This document shows, one piece after another, positions 1 to 5,924 of a stretch of 6,875 nucleotides of DNA (its first letter is position 1; each line of letters opens with the position of its first letter). The position numbers and the translations under genes were made by a program. Origin of the DNA: Gammaproteobacteria bacterium. GTDB lineage: Bacteria; Pseudomonadota; Gammaproteobacteria; UBA6429; Thiohalophilaceae. Location of the stretch: NCBI GenBank assembly GCA_011052165.1, contig DRJN01000227.1, forward strand, positions 1 to 6,875, in the 5' to 3' direction. Below the pieces are notes generated by a model, which worked only from the letters and a program-made list of their open reading frames with translations, was not told the DNA's origin and did not search any database.

Positions 1-154
1 AATCGTTGCATCAGTATTTGCACCATAGCCCCCTCTCCCTCTGGGATTTGGTCATGGATGACCTTATGTTGCGAAGCCCATGGACGGGCGAGAGCGACGA
101 GGGTTGGGGTGAGGGGATAAAATACATGCAAATACTTATGCAACAATTAATATT
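1..154. repeat. MITE-like palindromic repeat, copy 1 (left end cut by window)
   Basis: This is a non-coding element with inverted ends. Bases 1-22 match the reverse complement of 127-148 at 20 of 22 positions. A weaker inner stem pairs CCCCTC at 30-35 with GAGGGG at 111-116. Two small hairpins sit in the middle: GGTCAT-GG-ATGACC at 50-63 (perfect) and GCCCAT-GG-ACGGGC at 76-89 (one mismatch). Bases 1-107 match 6769-6875 at 103 of 107 positions in the same orientation. Comparison with copy 2 shows that the inverted ends extend to AATATT, so the right boundary is about 154 and about 6 bases of the left end lie outside the window. Full length would be near 160 bp. No plausible gene is inside. 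Family assignment (MITE or REP-type) is inference. Confidence 0.85.
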
Positions 155-182
155 TTGTGTTTTTAATCCTGAATGCCGGAGA

Positions 183-1076
183 TCAACAATCCGTCTGGCC
201 ACAATGACTCATTTCAAATTCCAGGGTTGAATGAACGATGGAAAATTCGTCCTTGAGTGTTGTTTTCAACACATTCTTGACGCTTTCCAATTGGCTGAAA
301 TCATCAATGATTACATGGGCCTCAAGCGCATTTTTGTGTTCATCAATTTGCCAGAGGTGGACATGATGGATGTTTGACACCCCTGCGACCTGATCCATGA
401 GATGGATGACGTCTTCAATGGCGATGTCTTCCGGCGTGCCTTCCATAAGGATGTGGATGGTGCCGGGGAATAAAGTTGAGGCCTGGTAAAGCACGTAGCC
501 CGCGATGAGCAAGGTGAGCACCGTATCCGTCCAGTACCATTGGTACAGCAAAATAAGGCTGCCGGCAATGATGACACCGAGGGAAGCCATCGCATCGGAA
601 ACATTGTGCAGAAAAGCGGCGCGAATATTCAGGCTGTTCTTTGACATGCGATACGTTAGTACCGCCGTGCCCACATCAATTACCAGCGCGATACCGGCGA
701 CAATAATCACCATCCATCCCTCAATGGCCTGTGGCTCATACACCCGCCACAGCGCCTCATAGATAAGATATAAACCCACAATCGCCAGGATCACGAGGTT
801 AATCAGGGCGGCAATGACCTCGGCCCGTTTGAAACCAAAGGTTTTGAAGTAATCGGGCGGTTGCCTGCCAATCCTGCGCGCCACCCAGGCAATCAGTAGC
901 GAGGCGGCGTCGCTGAAGTTGTGCAGGGCATCGGCGATCAGCGCCAGGCTGCCCGAGACGATGCCGCCGATGATCTGCGCCAGGGTCAACAGCATGTTAA
1001 TGGCGATAGCCCAGATCAAACGGCGATCATCCATGATATCTATGTCGTGATGATGGTGGTGGTGATCGTGTCCCAT
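183..1076 (-). CDS. Cation diffusion facilitator (CzcD/ZitB-like zinc/divalent metal efflux)
   Basis: Inner-membrane antiporter expected to export Zn2+ (possibly Cd2+, Co2+ or Ni2+) in exchange for protons. The 297-residue protein opens with a cytoplasmic His-rich tail (MGHDHHHHHH, seven His in residues 3-10). Six hydrophobic segments follow at about 20-42, 45-65, 84-108, 119-140, 152-177 and 182-200. The intramembrane metal site is visible as two HxxxD motifs: H52/D56 in ALHNFSD (helix 2) and H157/D161 in FLHNVSD (helix 5), the arrangement typical of Zn-type CDFs. The cytoplasmic C-terminal domain (about 205-290) has HHVHLW at 237-242, H254 and H282. The tail ends SHCGQTDC, with two cysteines that might also bind metal. 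The ATG at 1076 is preceded by a weak purine stretch (AGAGAGA). It lies 54 bp downstream of the methyltransferase gene on the same strand and could share its transcript. The family is clear, but the exact metal is not readable. Confidence 0.93.
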   Translation of the reverse strand: MGHDHHHHHHDIDIMDDRRLIWAIAINMLLTLAQIIGGIVSGSLALIADALHNFSDAASLLIAWVARRIGRQPPDYFKTFGFKRAEVIAALINLVILAIVGLYLIYEALWRVYEPQAIEGWMVIIVAGIALVIDVGTAVLTYRMSKNSLNIRAAFLHNVSDAMASLGVIIAGSLILLYQWYWTDTVLTLLIAGYVLYQASTLFPGTIHILMEGTPEDIAIEDVIHLMDQVAGVSNIHHVHLWQIDEHKNALEAHVIIDDFSQLESVKNVLKTTLKDEFSIVHSTLEFEMSHCGQTDC

Positions 1077-1105
1077 ATTCTCTCTGTTTTTAATACATCG
1101 TAGTG

Positions 1106-1148
1106 ATGCGGGACCGAAAATAAAACAGGTTCATAAACGGTCCCGCAT
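1106..1148. other. 11-bp perfect inverted repeat at the 3' end of the methyltransferase gene
   Basis: ATGCGGGACCG at 1106-1116 is exactly inverted as CGGTCCCGCAT at 1138-1148, with a 21-nt loop. The second arm lies inside the last codons of the methyltransferase gene and the stop codon lies in the loop. There is no T-run after the stem on either strand, so it is not a classical intrinsic terminator. It may form an mRNA 3' stem that separates or processes the transcript ahead of the cation transporter gene. Confidence 0.5.
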
Positions 1149-2345
1149 ATCCTGCAACATGAACCCCGGCAAGGCGGCCGTGCAGTTTTTTGTCAGTCCC
1201 ATGACCTTGAAGGTTTCGCCCATTTCCTGGGGCAGGGTGAGCTTTTTAATCTGGTTGCTGTAGTCAAGCTGAACCAGACGATCTGTTTCATGCGCCAGCC
1301 AGTCGGTGATGCCGCTGCCCAGCAGAAAGTGCGCCTGGGTGGTATAGCCCGCCACCGTCAGTCCCGCCAGCAGCGCCGCGTCAGCAATGGCAGTGAAGTC
1401 CACATGCGCCGTGATATCCTGTAAACCCGGATAATAAAATGGATCATCATGCATGCGGTGACGATAGTGACAACTCAGCGTGCCACGATCCCGCTGTGCA
1501 TGATAGTACACCGATCTCGTCTGGCCATAATCCAGTAATAGTATCATGCCTGAGGTTAAATTTTTTGCCGCCGCCTGGATCCAGTCCTCTGCGGCAAACA
1601 GGATTTCAGAGATATAGCCCTCAGTAAAGCGCCCGTTCTCTTCTTCGATCTGACGCACCCGGCTAATCAGTCTGTCGTTACCCGTCTGCGTCTGCCAGAT
1701 GAAATGATCATCCCTGTATGCGGCATATAGTTCCTGCGGCTCCCCGGCTTCCATCATAAAGCGGTGTGCGGGCAGGGCATCCAGCAATTCATTGGCGAGG
1801 ATCAGGCCGTGAAAGTTCTCCGGCAGACGATCGCACCAGTGGACCCGCGTCGCCAGATCGGGCGCGCGATCCTGAATAGTCTGCTGCTGGCGCTGGCGTA
1901 GTTCGGCGCTGGTTTCCAGAATGTGGTATTGCCCCGGCAGGGCCTTGTCGGCCGCCAGTTGCATCAGGATGGTCGCCGCCATCACACCGCTGCCCGCCCC
2001 CGCCTCCAGAATTTCACCCTTCTCAACCGCACCAAGGACCGATTGACTCACTCGCGCCAGGGTCCGGGAAAACAGCACAGAGATCTCCGGCGCGGTTACA
2101 AAATCCCCTTGCGCACCCAGTTTGTGGCTTCCGGCGCTGTAATACCCCAGGCCCGGCTCATACAGGGCCATGTCCATGTACTTCCAGAAAGGCAGTGAGC
2201 CGCCCGCCGCCGCCATGGCCTCTGTCATTCTTGCGGATAATTCTGCGCTCAGCGCCTGCGCATCGGCAGAGGGCGGCGGCAATGATGACAATGATTTCTG
2301 CGCCTCACGCAGGCGGGCGGGAAAATCATTTTGTTGCTTAATCAT
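1131..2345 (-). CDS. SAM-dependent methyltransferase, MidA/NDUFAF7 family (COG1565, DUF185)
   Basis: Class I methyltransferase of the family whose mitochondrial member NDUFAF7/MidA dimethylates an arginine of the complex I subunit NDUFS2. The bacterial substrate is not established. The 404-residue protein has the family hallmarks in order: MDMALYEPGLGYYSAG at 57-72, GDFVTAPEIS at 80-89, the SAM-binding glycine loop ILEAGAGSG at 112-120, acidic ILETSAEL at 142-149, ANELLDALP at 184-192, LLDYG at 270-274, DPFYYPGLQDITAHVDF at 301-317, and MGETFKVM at 375-382. Length is normal for the family. The N-terminal 35 residues are poorly conserved Gln/Ser/Pro-rich sequence. The ATG at 2345 has no clear Shine-Dalgarno sequence, and a later start is possible. 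It diverges from folM with 63 bp between the start codons. A link to respiratory complex I is inference from the eukaryotic homologue; no complex I gene is in the window. Confidence 0.92.
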   Translation of the reverse strand: MIKQQNDFPARLREAQKSLSSLPPPSADAQALSAELSARMTEAMAAAGGSLPFWKYMDMALYEPGLGYYSAGSHKLGAQGDFVTAPEISVLFSRTLARVSQSVLGAVEKGEILEAGAGSGVMAATILMQLAADKALPGQYHILETSAELRQRQQQTIQDRAPDLATRVHWCDRLPENFHGLILANELLDALPAHRFMMEAGEPQELYAAYRDDHFIWQTQTGNDRLISRVRQIEEENGRFTEGYISEILFAAEDWIQAAAKNLTSGMILLLDYGQTRSVYYHAQRDRGTLSCHYRHRMHDDPFYYPGLQDITAHVDFTAIADAALLAGLTVAGYTTQAHFLLGSGITDWLAHETDRLVQLDYSNQIKKLTLPQEMGETFKVMGLTKNCTAALPGFMLQDMRDRL

Positions 2346-2392
2346 TTACAGTGTTTTGTCCGGTTGATCTGAGTTACAGTAGAACATTGGCT

Positions 2393-2397
2393 GGAGG
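2393..2397 (+). promoter_or_regulatory. Ribosome binding site of folM
   Basis: GGAGG sits 11 nt before the ATG at 2409. The spacing is longer than ideal, but there is no closer purine stretch and no alternative start codon in frame nearby, so it supports 2409 as the start. Confidence 0.6.
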
Positions 2398-2408
2398 ATA
2401 CCATAGGC

Positions 2409-3143
2409 ATGCTTGGCAATAAGGTTGCATTGATCACGGGCGCCGCCCACCGCATTGGCGCAAGCACCGCCCAACTGCTGCATGCAGAGGGCATGAATCT
2501 GGTGCTGCATTACCGCAGCTCGCGCGAAGCCGCGCAGGAGTTGCAGAAAAAAATGCTGGAAAAACGGCCTGATTCGGTCATCCTGGTACAGACCGATCTG
2601 CACAAAATTGATAATCTGCCCGCGCTGGTCAAGGAGGCCACCGACGCCTGGGGGCGTCTGGATGTGTTGATCAACAATGCCTCGACCTTTTATCAAACCC
2701 CCATCAACAAGGCGACCGAGAAACACTGGGATGATCTGATGGGGACCAATCTCAAAGCACCTTTTTTTCTTTCCAAGGCGGCGGCGGCACAACTGAAAAA
2801 AAATCATGGTTGCATCATCAACATGATAGACATTCACGCCGAACGCCCGCTCAAAGCCTACCCCATCTATAGCATGGCCAAGGCCGGCCTGGCCATGATG
2901 ACTCGCGCCCTGGCCTGTGAGCTTGGCCCGGAAATCCGGGTCAACGGGGTGGCGCCCGGCGCTATCCTGTGGCCGGAAAATATCGATGACATCACCAAAC
3001 AGCGTATCGTCTCCCGCACCTTCCTCAAACGCAAGGGAGAACCGGCCGACATTGCCAGCGCCATTCTGTATCTGATTCGGGATGCCCGGTACATGAGCGG
3101 GCAAGTGCTCACTATCGATGGCGGCCGCAGTTTGAATTCCTGA
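2409..3143 (+). CDS. folM: Pteridine reductase / dihydromonapterin reductase, FolM-type SDR
   Basis: NADPH-dependent short-chain dehydrogenase/reductase expected to reduce dihydropterins (7,8-dihydromonapterin to tetrahydromonapterin, with some dihydrofolate reductase activity in FolM). The 244-residue protein has the nucleotide loop TGAAHRIG at 10-17. The arginine in place of the usual glycine is the TGxxxRxG hallmark that separates PTR1/FolM pteridine reductases from most SDRs. HYRSS at 34-38 suits the NADP 2'-phosphate. NNAS at 89-92 (rather than NNAG) is also PTR1-like. The catalytic set is D141 with Y154 and K158 in YSMAK, followed by RVNGVAPG at 177-184 and the C-terminal IDGG at 236-239. 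It converges with folK across a 39-bp gap and sits beside folB-folK, which agrees with a pterin role. FolM and a generic pteridine reductase cannot be separated without comparison. It could serve as the dihydrofolate reductase if folA is absent from the genome. Confidence 0.9.
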   Translation: MLGNKVALITGAAHRIGASTAQLLHAEGMNLVLHYRSSREAAQELQKKMLEKRPDSVILVQTDLHKIDNLPALVKEATDAWGRLDVLINNASTFYQTPINKATEKHWDDLMGTNLKAPFFLSKAAAAQLKKNHGCIINMIDIHAERPLKAYPIYSMAKAGLAMMTRALACELGPEIRVNGVAPGAILWPENIDDITKQRIVSRTFLKRKGEPADIASAILYLIRDARYMSGQVLTIDGGRSLNS

Positions 3144-3161
3144 GTTAACCCTCGTTGATCG

Positions 3162-3191
3162 CAGGGGCAATAATCCCTGGATTTAACCAGG
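3162..3191. terminator. Possible weak terminator between convergent folM and folK
   Basis: Two small overlapping hairpins are possible: CAGGGG-CAATAA-TCCCTG at 3162-3179 (6 bp, one G-T pair) and CCTGG-ATTTAA-CCAGG at 3176-3191 (5 bp). They share bases and cannot form together. No long T-run follows on either strand, and the second overlaps the folK stop codon. The convergent position favours a termination role, but the signal is weak. Confidence 0.3.
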
Positions 3192-3677
3192 AAATGATAG
3201 ATCAACCGGCCACAGGGCCTGGGAGGACTTGTCATAGTGTTCCCAGAGTTCGCCTATGGTCTGGCCACTGAGCGGATGGCGGCACGCCGGGTCGATTTCC
3301 GCCAGGGGCCAGAGCACGAAGGCGTTTTTTGTTATTTCATCCCGTGGAATCTGCAACCTGTCTTCGCTTACGATCAGATCATCATAAAGTAACAAATCCA
3401 GATCCAGCGTGCGCGCGGAAAATCGGGGGCCATCGTGCATGCGTCCATGCCGATCCTCAATATTATGCAATACCGCCGAGACTGTCTGCACACTGTCATC
3501 GGTATCGACGCCCGCGACCATATTGAGAAAATTGTCGCCGGAAAATCCCACCGCCTCACTTTCATATACGGATGACAGCCGCACTTGACCATAATACCGG
3601 CGCAATTCCGCGACGGCGAGACGCACATGCTTTTCAGCCTCGATATTGCTGCCGATGCTGATATAGATTCTCGCCAT
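3183..3677 (-). CDS. folK: 6-hydroxymethyl-7,8-dihydropterin pyrophosphokinase (HPPK)
   Basis: Transfers pyrophosphate from ATP to 6-hydroxymethyl-7,8-dihydropterin, the step after FolB in folate synthesis. The 164-residue protein starts with IYISIGSNIEAE (4-15) and has NFLNMVAGV at 49-57. The HPPK signature GPRFSARTLDLDLLLYDD lies at 83-100, with D92 and D94 as Mg-binding residues and R89 equivalent to E. coli R92. IPRDEITKNAFVLWPLAEI follows at 110-128. In that segment E. coli has H115 and R121, which contact ATP; here the aligned residues are R112 and N118. From memory, this PRxEI...AFVL form occurs in a subgroup of proteobacterial HPPKs found next to folB. The ATG at 3677 lies 5 nt after the folB stop codon with no Shine-Dalgarno sequence, so translation is probably coupled to folB. 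Pyrophosphokinase activity is likely but would depend on those substitutions being tolerated. Confidence 0.9.
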   Translation of the reverse strand: MARIYISIGSNIEAEKHVRLAVAELRRYYGQVRLSSVYESEAVGFSGDNFLNMVAGVDTDDSVQTVSAVLHNIEDRHGRMHDGPRFSARTLDLDLLLYDDLIVSEDRLQIPRDEITKNAFVLWPLAEIDPACRHPLSGQTIGELWEHYDKSSQALWPVDLSFPG

Positions 3678-3682
3678 AATAG

Positions 3683-4045
3683 TTACAGATCAGGTTTAGC
3701 GCCGCGTTCGATGATGACGCCCACACCGCGTGCGCCACGGACGGCGCCTTGCTTGTTCAGATTCAGGCGCAGCCAGGGCACATTGAATTCGTTCAAAACA
3801 ATATCCGTAATCCGCTCTGCCAGAGTTTCCACCAACTGGAAGTTACTCTCGCCAACAAAGCTGATCAGGCGCTTGGCGACGGCCTTGTAGTTCAAAGTAT
3901 CTTCGATGTCATCACTGGCTGCCGCTTTGGCGATGTCGGTGGCCATTTCCAGATCCAGGCTGACCACCTGCTTGACCTCGCGTTCCCAGTCATAAATTCC
4001 AATAATAGTTTCAATACGTAAATCATTCAGGTAAATAATGTCCAT
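3683..4045 (-). CDS. folB: Dihydroneopterin aldolase/epimerase
   Basis: Cleaves 7,8-dihydroneopterin to 6-hydroxymethyl-7,8-dihydropterin and glycolaldehyde, and may also epimerise it to dihydromonapterin. The 120-residue protein matches the usual length and keeps the E. coli FolB pattern: IGIYDWERE at 15-23, SDDIEDTLNYKAVAKRL at 44-60 (Y53), FQLVETLAERI at 69-79 (E73), and LNKQGAVRGARGVGVIIER at 96-114 with the catalytic lysine K98. Q99 replaces the common proline. The frame stays open 12 codons further upstream to a TTG at 4081, but those codons are made of the TACAAG repeat and would encode a hydrophobic stretch with no FolB counterpart, so the ATG at 4045 is chosen. No Shine-Dalgarno sequence precedes it; the leader is pyrimidine-rich. 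It is followed after 5 nt by folK. Confidence 0.93.
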   Translation of the reverse strand: MDIIYLNDLRIETIIGIYDWEREVKQVVSLDLEMATDIAKAAASDDIEDTLNYKAVAKRLISFVGESNFQLVETLAERITDIVLNEFNVPWLRLNLNKQGAVRGARGVGVIIERGAKPDL

Positions 4046-4050
4046 GGGCG

Positions 4051-4131
4051 AAAGGTACAAGATACAAGATACAAGATACAAGGGGTGGTACTGATTTTCC
4101 TTGTAACTTTACCCTTTTCCCTTGTACCTTT
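4051..4131. repeat. TACAAG repeat cluster with 11-bp inverted ends in the folB/plsY spacer
   Basis: AAAGGTACAAG at 4051-4061 is exactly inverted as CTTGTACCTTT at 4121-4131. Inside, TACAAG occurs four times with a 7-bp period (4056, 4063, 4070 and 4077). Its complement CTTGTA occurs at 4100-4105 and again at 4121-4126 within the right end. The cluster fills nearly the whole 92-bp divergent spacer, ending 5 nt from the folB ATG and 6 nt from the plsY ATG. It therefore forms both leaders, gives them near-identical CTTGTACCTTT sequences, and leaves neither with a Shine-Dalgarno motif. It is non-coding. An inserted repeat and a two-way regulatory site are both possible. Confidence 0.75.
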
Positions 4132-4137
4132 GTCCTT

Positions 4138-4716
4138 ATGAATACACTCGATTACAGCCTGATTGCCTGCGCCTACCTGTTTGGCTCTCTCTCTACCGCC
4201 ATCATCGTTTGCAACGTAATGGGGTTACCCGATCCCCGCTCACAGGGTTCCGGCAATCCCGGTGCAACTAACGTGCTGCGGGTAGGCGGTAAAAAAGCGG
4301 CGGCCATTACCCTTGCCGGCGATTCGCTCAAGGGCCTGATTCCTGTTTTGCTGGGCCGCTGGCTGACGACGCCGGATATGACGCTGGCCCTGATCGGACT
4401 GGCGGCGTTTCTCGGCCACCTGTATCCTGTTTTTTTCGGCTTCAGAGGTGGCAAGGGCGTGGCCACCCTGTTCGGCGTGCTCTTTGGTCTGCACTGGGAG
4501 GTGGGCGCCGCTACCGTTGGAACCTGGTTATTTGTCGCTAAGATTCTGAGAATCTCCTCTCTTTCTGCGCTGGTCGCCAGTTTGCTGGCGCCGTTTTACG
4601 TCTGGCTAATCCTTCCTTCGCGGGAGTTTCTCATCGTGACCCTCCTCATGACCGCTCTGCTCTACTGGCGCCACCGCAGCAATATCAAACGGCTGTTGAG
4701 TGGCGAGGAAGAATAA
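4138..4716 (+). CDS. plsY: Acyl-phosphate:glycerol-3-phosphate acyltransferase
   Basis: Inner-membrane enzyme that transfers the acyl group from acyl-phosphate (made by PlsX) to glycerol-3-phosphate, giving lysophosphatidic acid for phospholipid synthesis. The 192-residue length is typical. Family motifs are all present: FGSLSTA at 15-21, GSGNPGATNVLR at 37-48 with GKKAAAITLAGDSLKG at 51-66 (loop 1), GHLYPVFFGFRGGKGVAT at 93-110 (loop 2), and the C-terminal RHRSNIKRLLSGEE at 178-191. Hydrophobic segments lie at about 5-28, 52-75, 82-103, 112-135 and 142-175. GNPGATN replaces the common GNIGATN. The ATG at 4138 has a pyrimidine-rich leader and no Shine-Dalgarno sequence. It is the only start that places FGSLSTA at the usual distance. 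It diverges from folB and converges with tsaD. Confidence 0.95.
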   Translation: MNTLDYSLIACAYLFGSLSTAIIVCNVMGLPDPRSQGSGNPGATNVLRVGGKKAAAITLAGDSLKGLIPVLLGRWLTTPDMTLALIGLAAFLGHLYPVFFGFRGGKGVATLFGVLFGLHWEVGAATVGTWLFVAKILRISSLSALVASLLAPFYVWLILPSREFLIVTLLMTALLYWRHRSNIKRLLSGEEE

Positions 4717-4743
4717 AACAGGGAGTCATTTTAATTTCGCATT

Positions 4744-4782
4744 TAGATCGCAGGAGCGGGATTTGCCCGCTCCTGCGATTTA
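4744..4782. terminator. Perfect hairpin between convergent plsY and tsaD (REP-like)
   Basis: A 14-bp perfect stem pairs 4747-4760 (ATCGCAGGAGCGGG) with 4766-4779 (CCCGCTCCTGCGAT) around a 5-nt loop, ATTTG. It extends to 4744/4782 with one G-T pair, and the right arm reaches into the tsaD stop codon. The location between convergent genes fits a shared two-way terminator, although no strong T-run follows on either side. The core GGAGCGGG...CCCGCTCC also resembles the palindromes of Pseudomonas-type REP sequences, so it may be a dispersed REP used as a transcript end. Confidence 0.75.
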
Positions 4783-5808
4783 CACCGCCTGCAACTTTTC
4801 CAGCGCCCATCTCGGCAGGGTTTCGAAACCGAGGTCTTCCTGCTGCCCGGCGAGCAGGCGCTGGCAACCGGCAAAGGCGATCATGGCGCCATTGTCGGTG
4901 CAGAATTCCAGGCGCGGATAAAAGACTTTTGCCCCCAGGCCGGCGGTCATGGCCTGTAGTTTCTCCCTCAGGCGCGTGTTAGCACTGACTCCGCCTGCGA
5001 TTACCAGACGCCGCAAACCCGTTTGTGCCAGTGCCCGCTTGCATTTAATCGCAAGGGTATCCACTGCCGCCTGCTCAAACGCCAGCGCCACATCGGCTTT
5101 AGTCTGTTCATCCTGGCCTTGATCATCCAGAATATGCTTCTGCAAGGTGTTAAGAGTGAACGTCTTCAGGCCGCTGAAACTGAAGTCCAGCCCCGGCCTA
5201 TCCACCATCGGCCGCGGAAAAGTGAAACGTTCAGGATTGCCCTGCAACGCCAGCTCGGCAATGCGCGGCCCGCCCGGATAACCCAGCCCCATCATTTTCG
5301 CAGCCTTGTCGAAAGCTTCACCCACGGCATCATCCAGGGTATCACCCAATAGCCGGTATTCACCCACGCCCTCAACCTGCACCAGCTGGGTATGGCCCCC
5401 GGACACCAGTAGTGCGACGAAAGGGAAGGCGGGAGGATGCGCCTCCAGCATGGGGGCCAGCAGATGCCCTTCCATATGATGCACCCCTACTGCCGGGACA
5501 CCCCAGGCCCAGGCCAGGCTGCGGCCAACGGCGGCGCCCACCAACAGGGCACCCATCAGCCCCGGCCCGGCCGTATAAGCCACCCCCTCGATCTCGTGGC
5601 GCTGAACCTGCGCGTTCTCCAGCACCTGCCGGATTAAGGGTAGAATCTTGCGCACATGATCGCGAGAGGCCAGTTCCGGGACGACGCCGCCGTATTGCGC
5701 ATGCAGTTCAATCTGGCTGTAGAGCGCATGCGCCTGCAAGCCTCGCTCGCTGTCATAGAGCGCGATGCCGGTTTCATCGCAGGAGGTCTCGATTCCGAGT
5801 ATCAACAT
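4780..5808 (-). CDS. tsaD: tRNA N6-threonylcarbamoyladenosine synthase subunit
   Basis: Catalytic subunit (Kae1/Qri7 family) that, with TsaB and TsaE, transfers threonylcarbamoyl from TC-AMP to A37 of tRNAs reading ANN codons. The 342-residue protein starts MLILGIETSCDETG, the standard family N-terminus. It continues with QYGGVVPELASRDH at 38-51, GPGLMGALLVG at 81-91, and the metal ligands H111 and H115 in HHMEGH. Next come LLVSGGHTQLV at 133-143, GEAFDKAAKMMGLGYPGGP at 163-181, DFSFSGLKT at 208-216, IAGGVSANTRL at 270-280, and the third metal ligand D305 in CTDNGAMIAFAG. The frame is open to an ATG at 5868, but the extra 20 residues are Lys/Arg-rich, derive from T-rich leader DNA and precede the conserved start, so 5808 is preferred. 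An AGGA about 11 nt upstream is a possible distant Shine-Dalgarno sequence. It diverges from rpsU. Confidence 0.96.
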   Translation of the reverse strand: MLILGIETSCDETGIALYDSERGLQAHALYSQIELHAQYGGVVPELASRDHVRKILPLIRQVLENAQVQRHEIEGVAYTAGPGLMGALLVGAAVGRSLAWAWGVPAVGVHHMEGHLLAPMLEAHPPAFPFVALLVSGGHTQLVQVEGVGEYRLLGDTLDDAVGEAFDKAAKMMGLGYPGGPRIAELALQGNPERFTFPRPMVDRPGLDFSFSGLKTFTLNTLQKHILDDQGQDEQTKADVALAFEQAAVDTLAIKCKRALAQTGLRRLVIAGGVSANTRLREKLQAMTAGLGAKVFYPRLEFCTDNGAMIAFAGCQRLLAGQQEDLGFETLPRWALEKLQAV

Positions 5809-5924
5809 ATCCGTTATTATCCTGTACTTGATTCTTTTTTTTTCTGATAATTTCGCCCGACTTCGCATTTTAGTCTCAAATCTAAAAGGATCGGCCCTGT
5901 TTCGTACCCGTTGTCGTGTTTTTT

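Noticed and set aside
6..230. Open frames on both strands in the left repeat (such as 6-230 plus and 11-202 minus)
   Set aside because: They lie over the palindromic repeat, have low-complexity content from its C/G-rich arms, and show no family motif. Peptides of this kind are common spurious calls over such repeats.
2346..2380. TTACAGT twice (2346-2352 and 2374-2380) as an operator between the methyltransferase gene and folM
   Set aside because: A 7-mer repeated once in about 60 bp is easily chance, and no dyad symmetry or convincing promoter overlap was found.
2346..3170. A 274-codon open frame antisense to folM
   Set aside because: folM on the opposite strand has complete SDR motifs. The antisense frame is a codon-bias shadow with no recognisable domain.
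4046..4081. Upstream TTG start for folB adding 12 residues
   Set aside because: The extra codons are read from the TACAAG repeat, and E. coli FolB begins at the equivalent of the ATG at 4045.
4056..4082. TACAAGA repeats as a CRISPR array
   Set aside because: The units are 7 bp with no spacers, far too short for CRISPR repeats, and no cas gene is present.
5809..5868. Upstream ATG for tsaD adding 20 residues
   Set aside because: TsaD proteins normally begin at MxxLGIETSCDETG. The extension is basic, unconserved and encoded by T-rich leader DNA.
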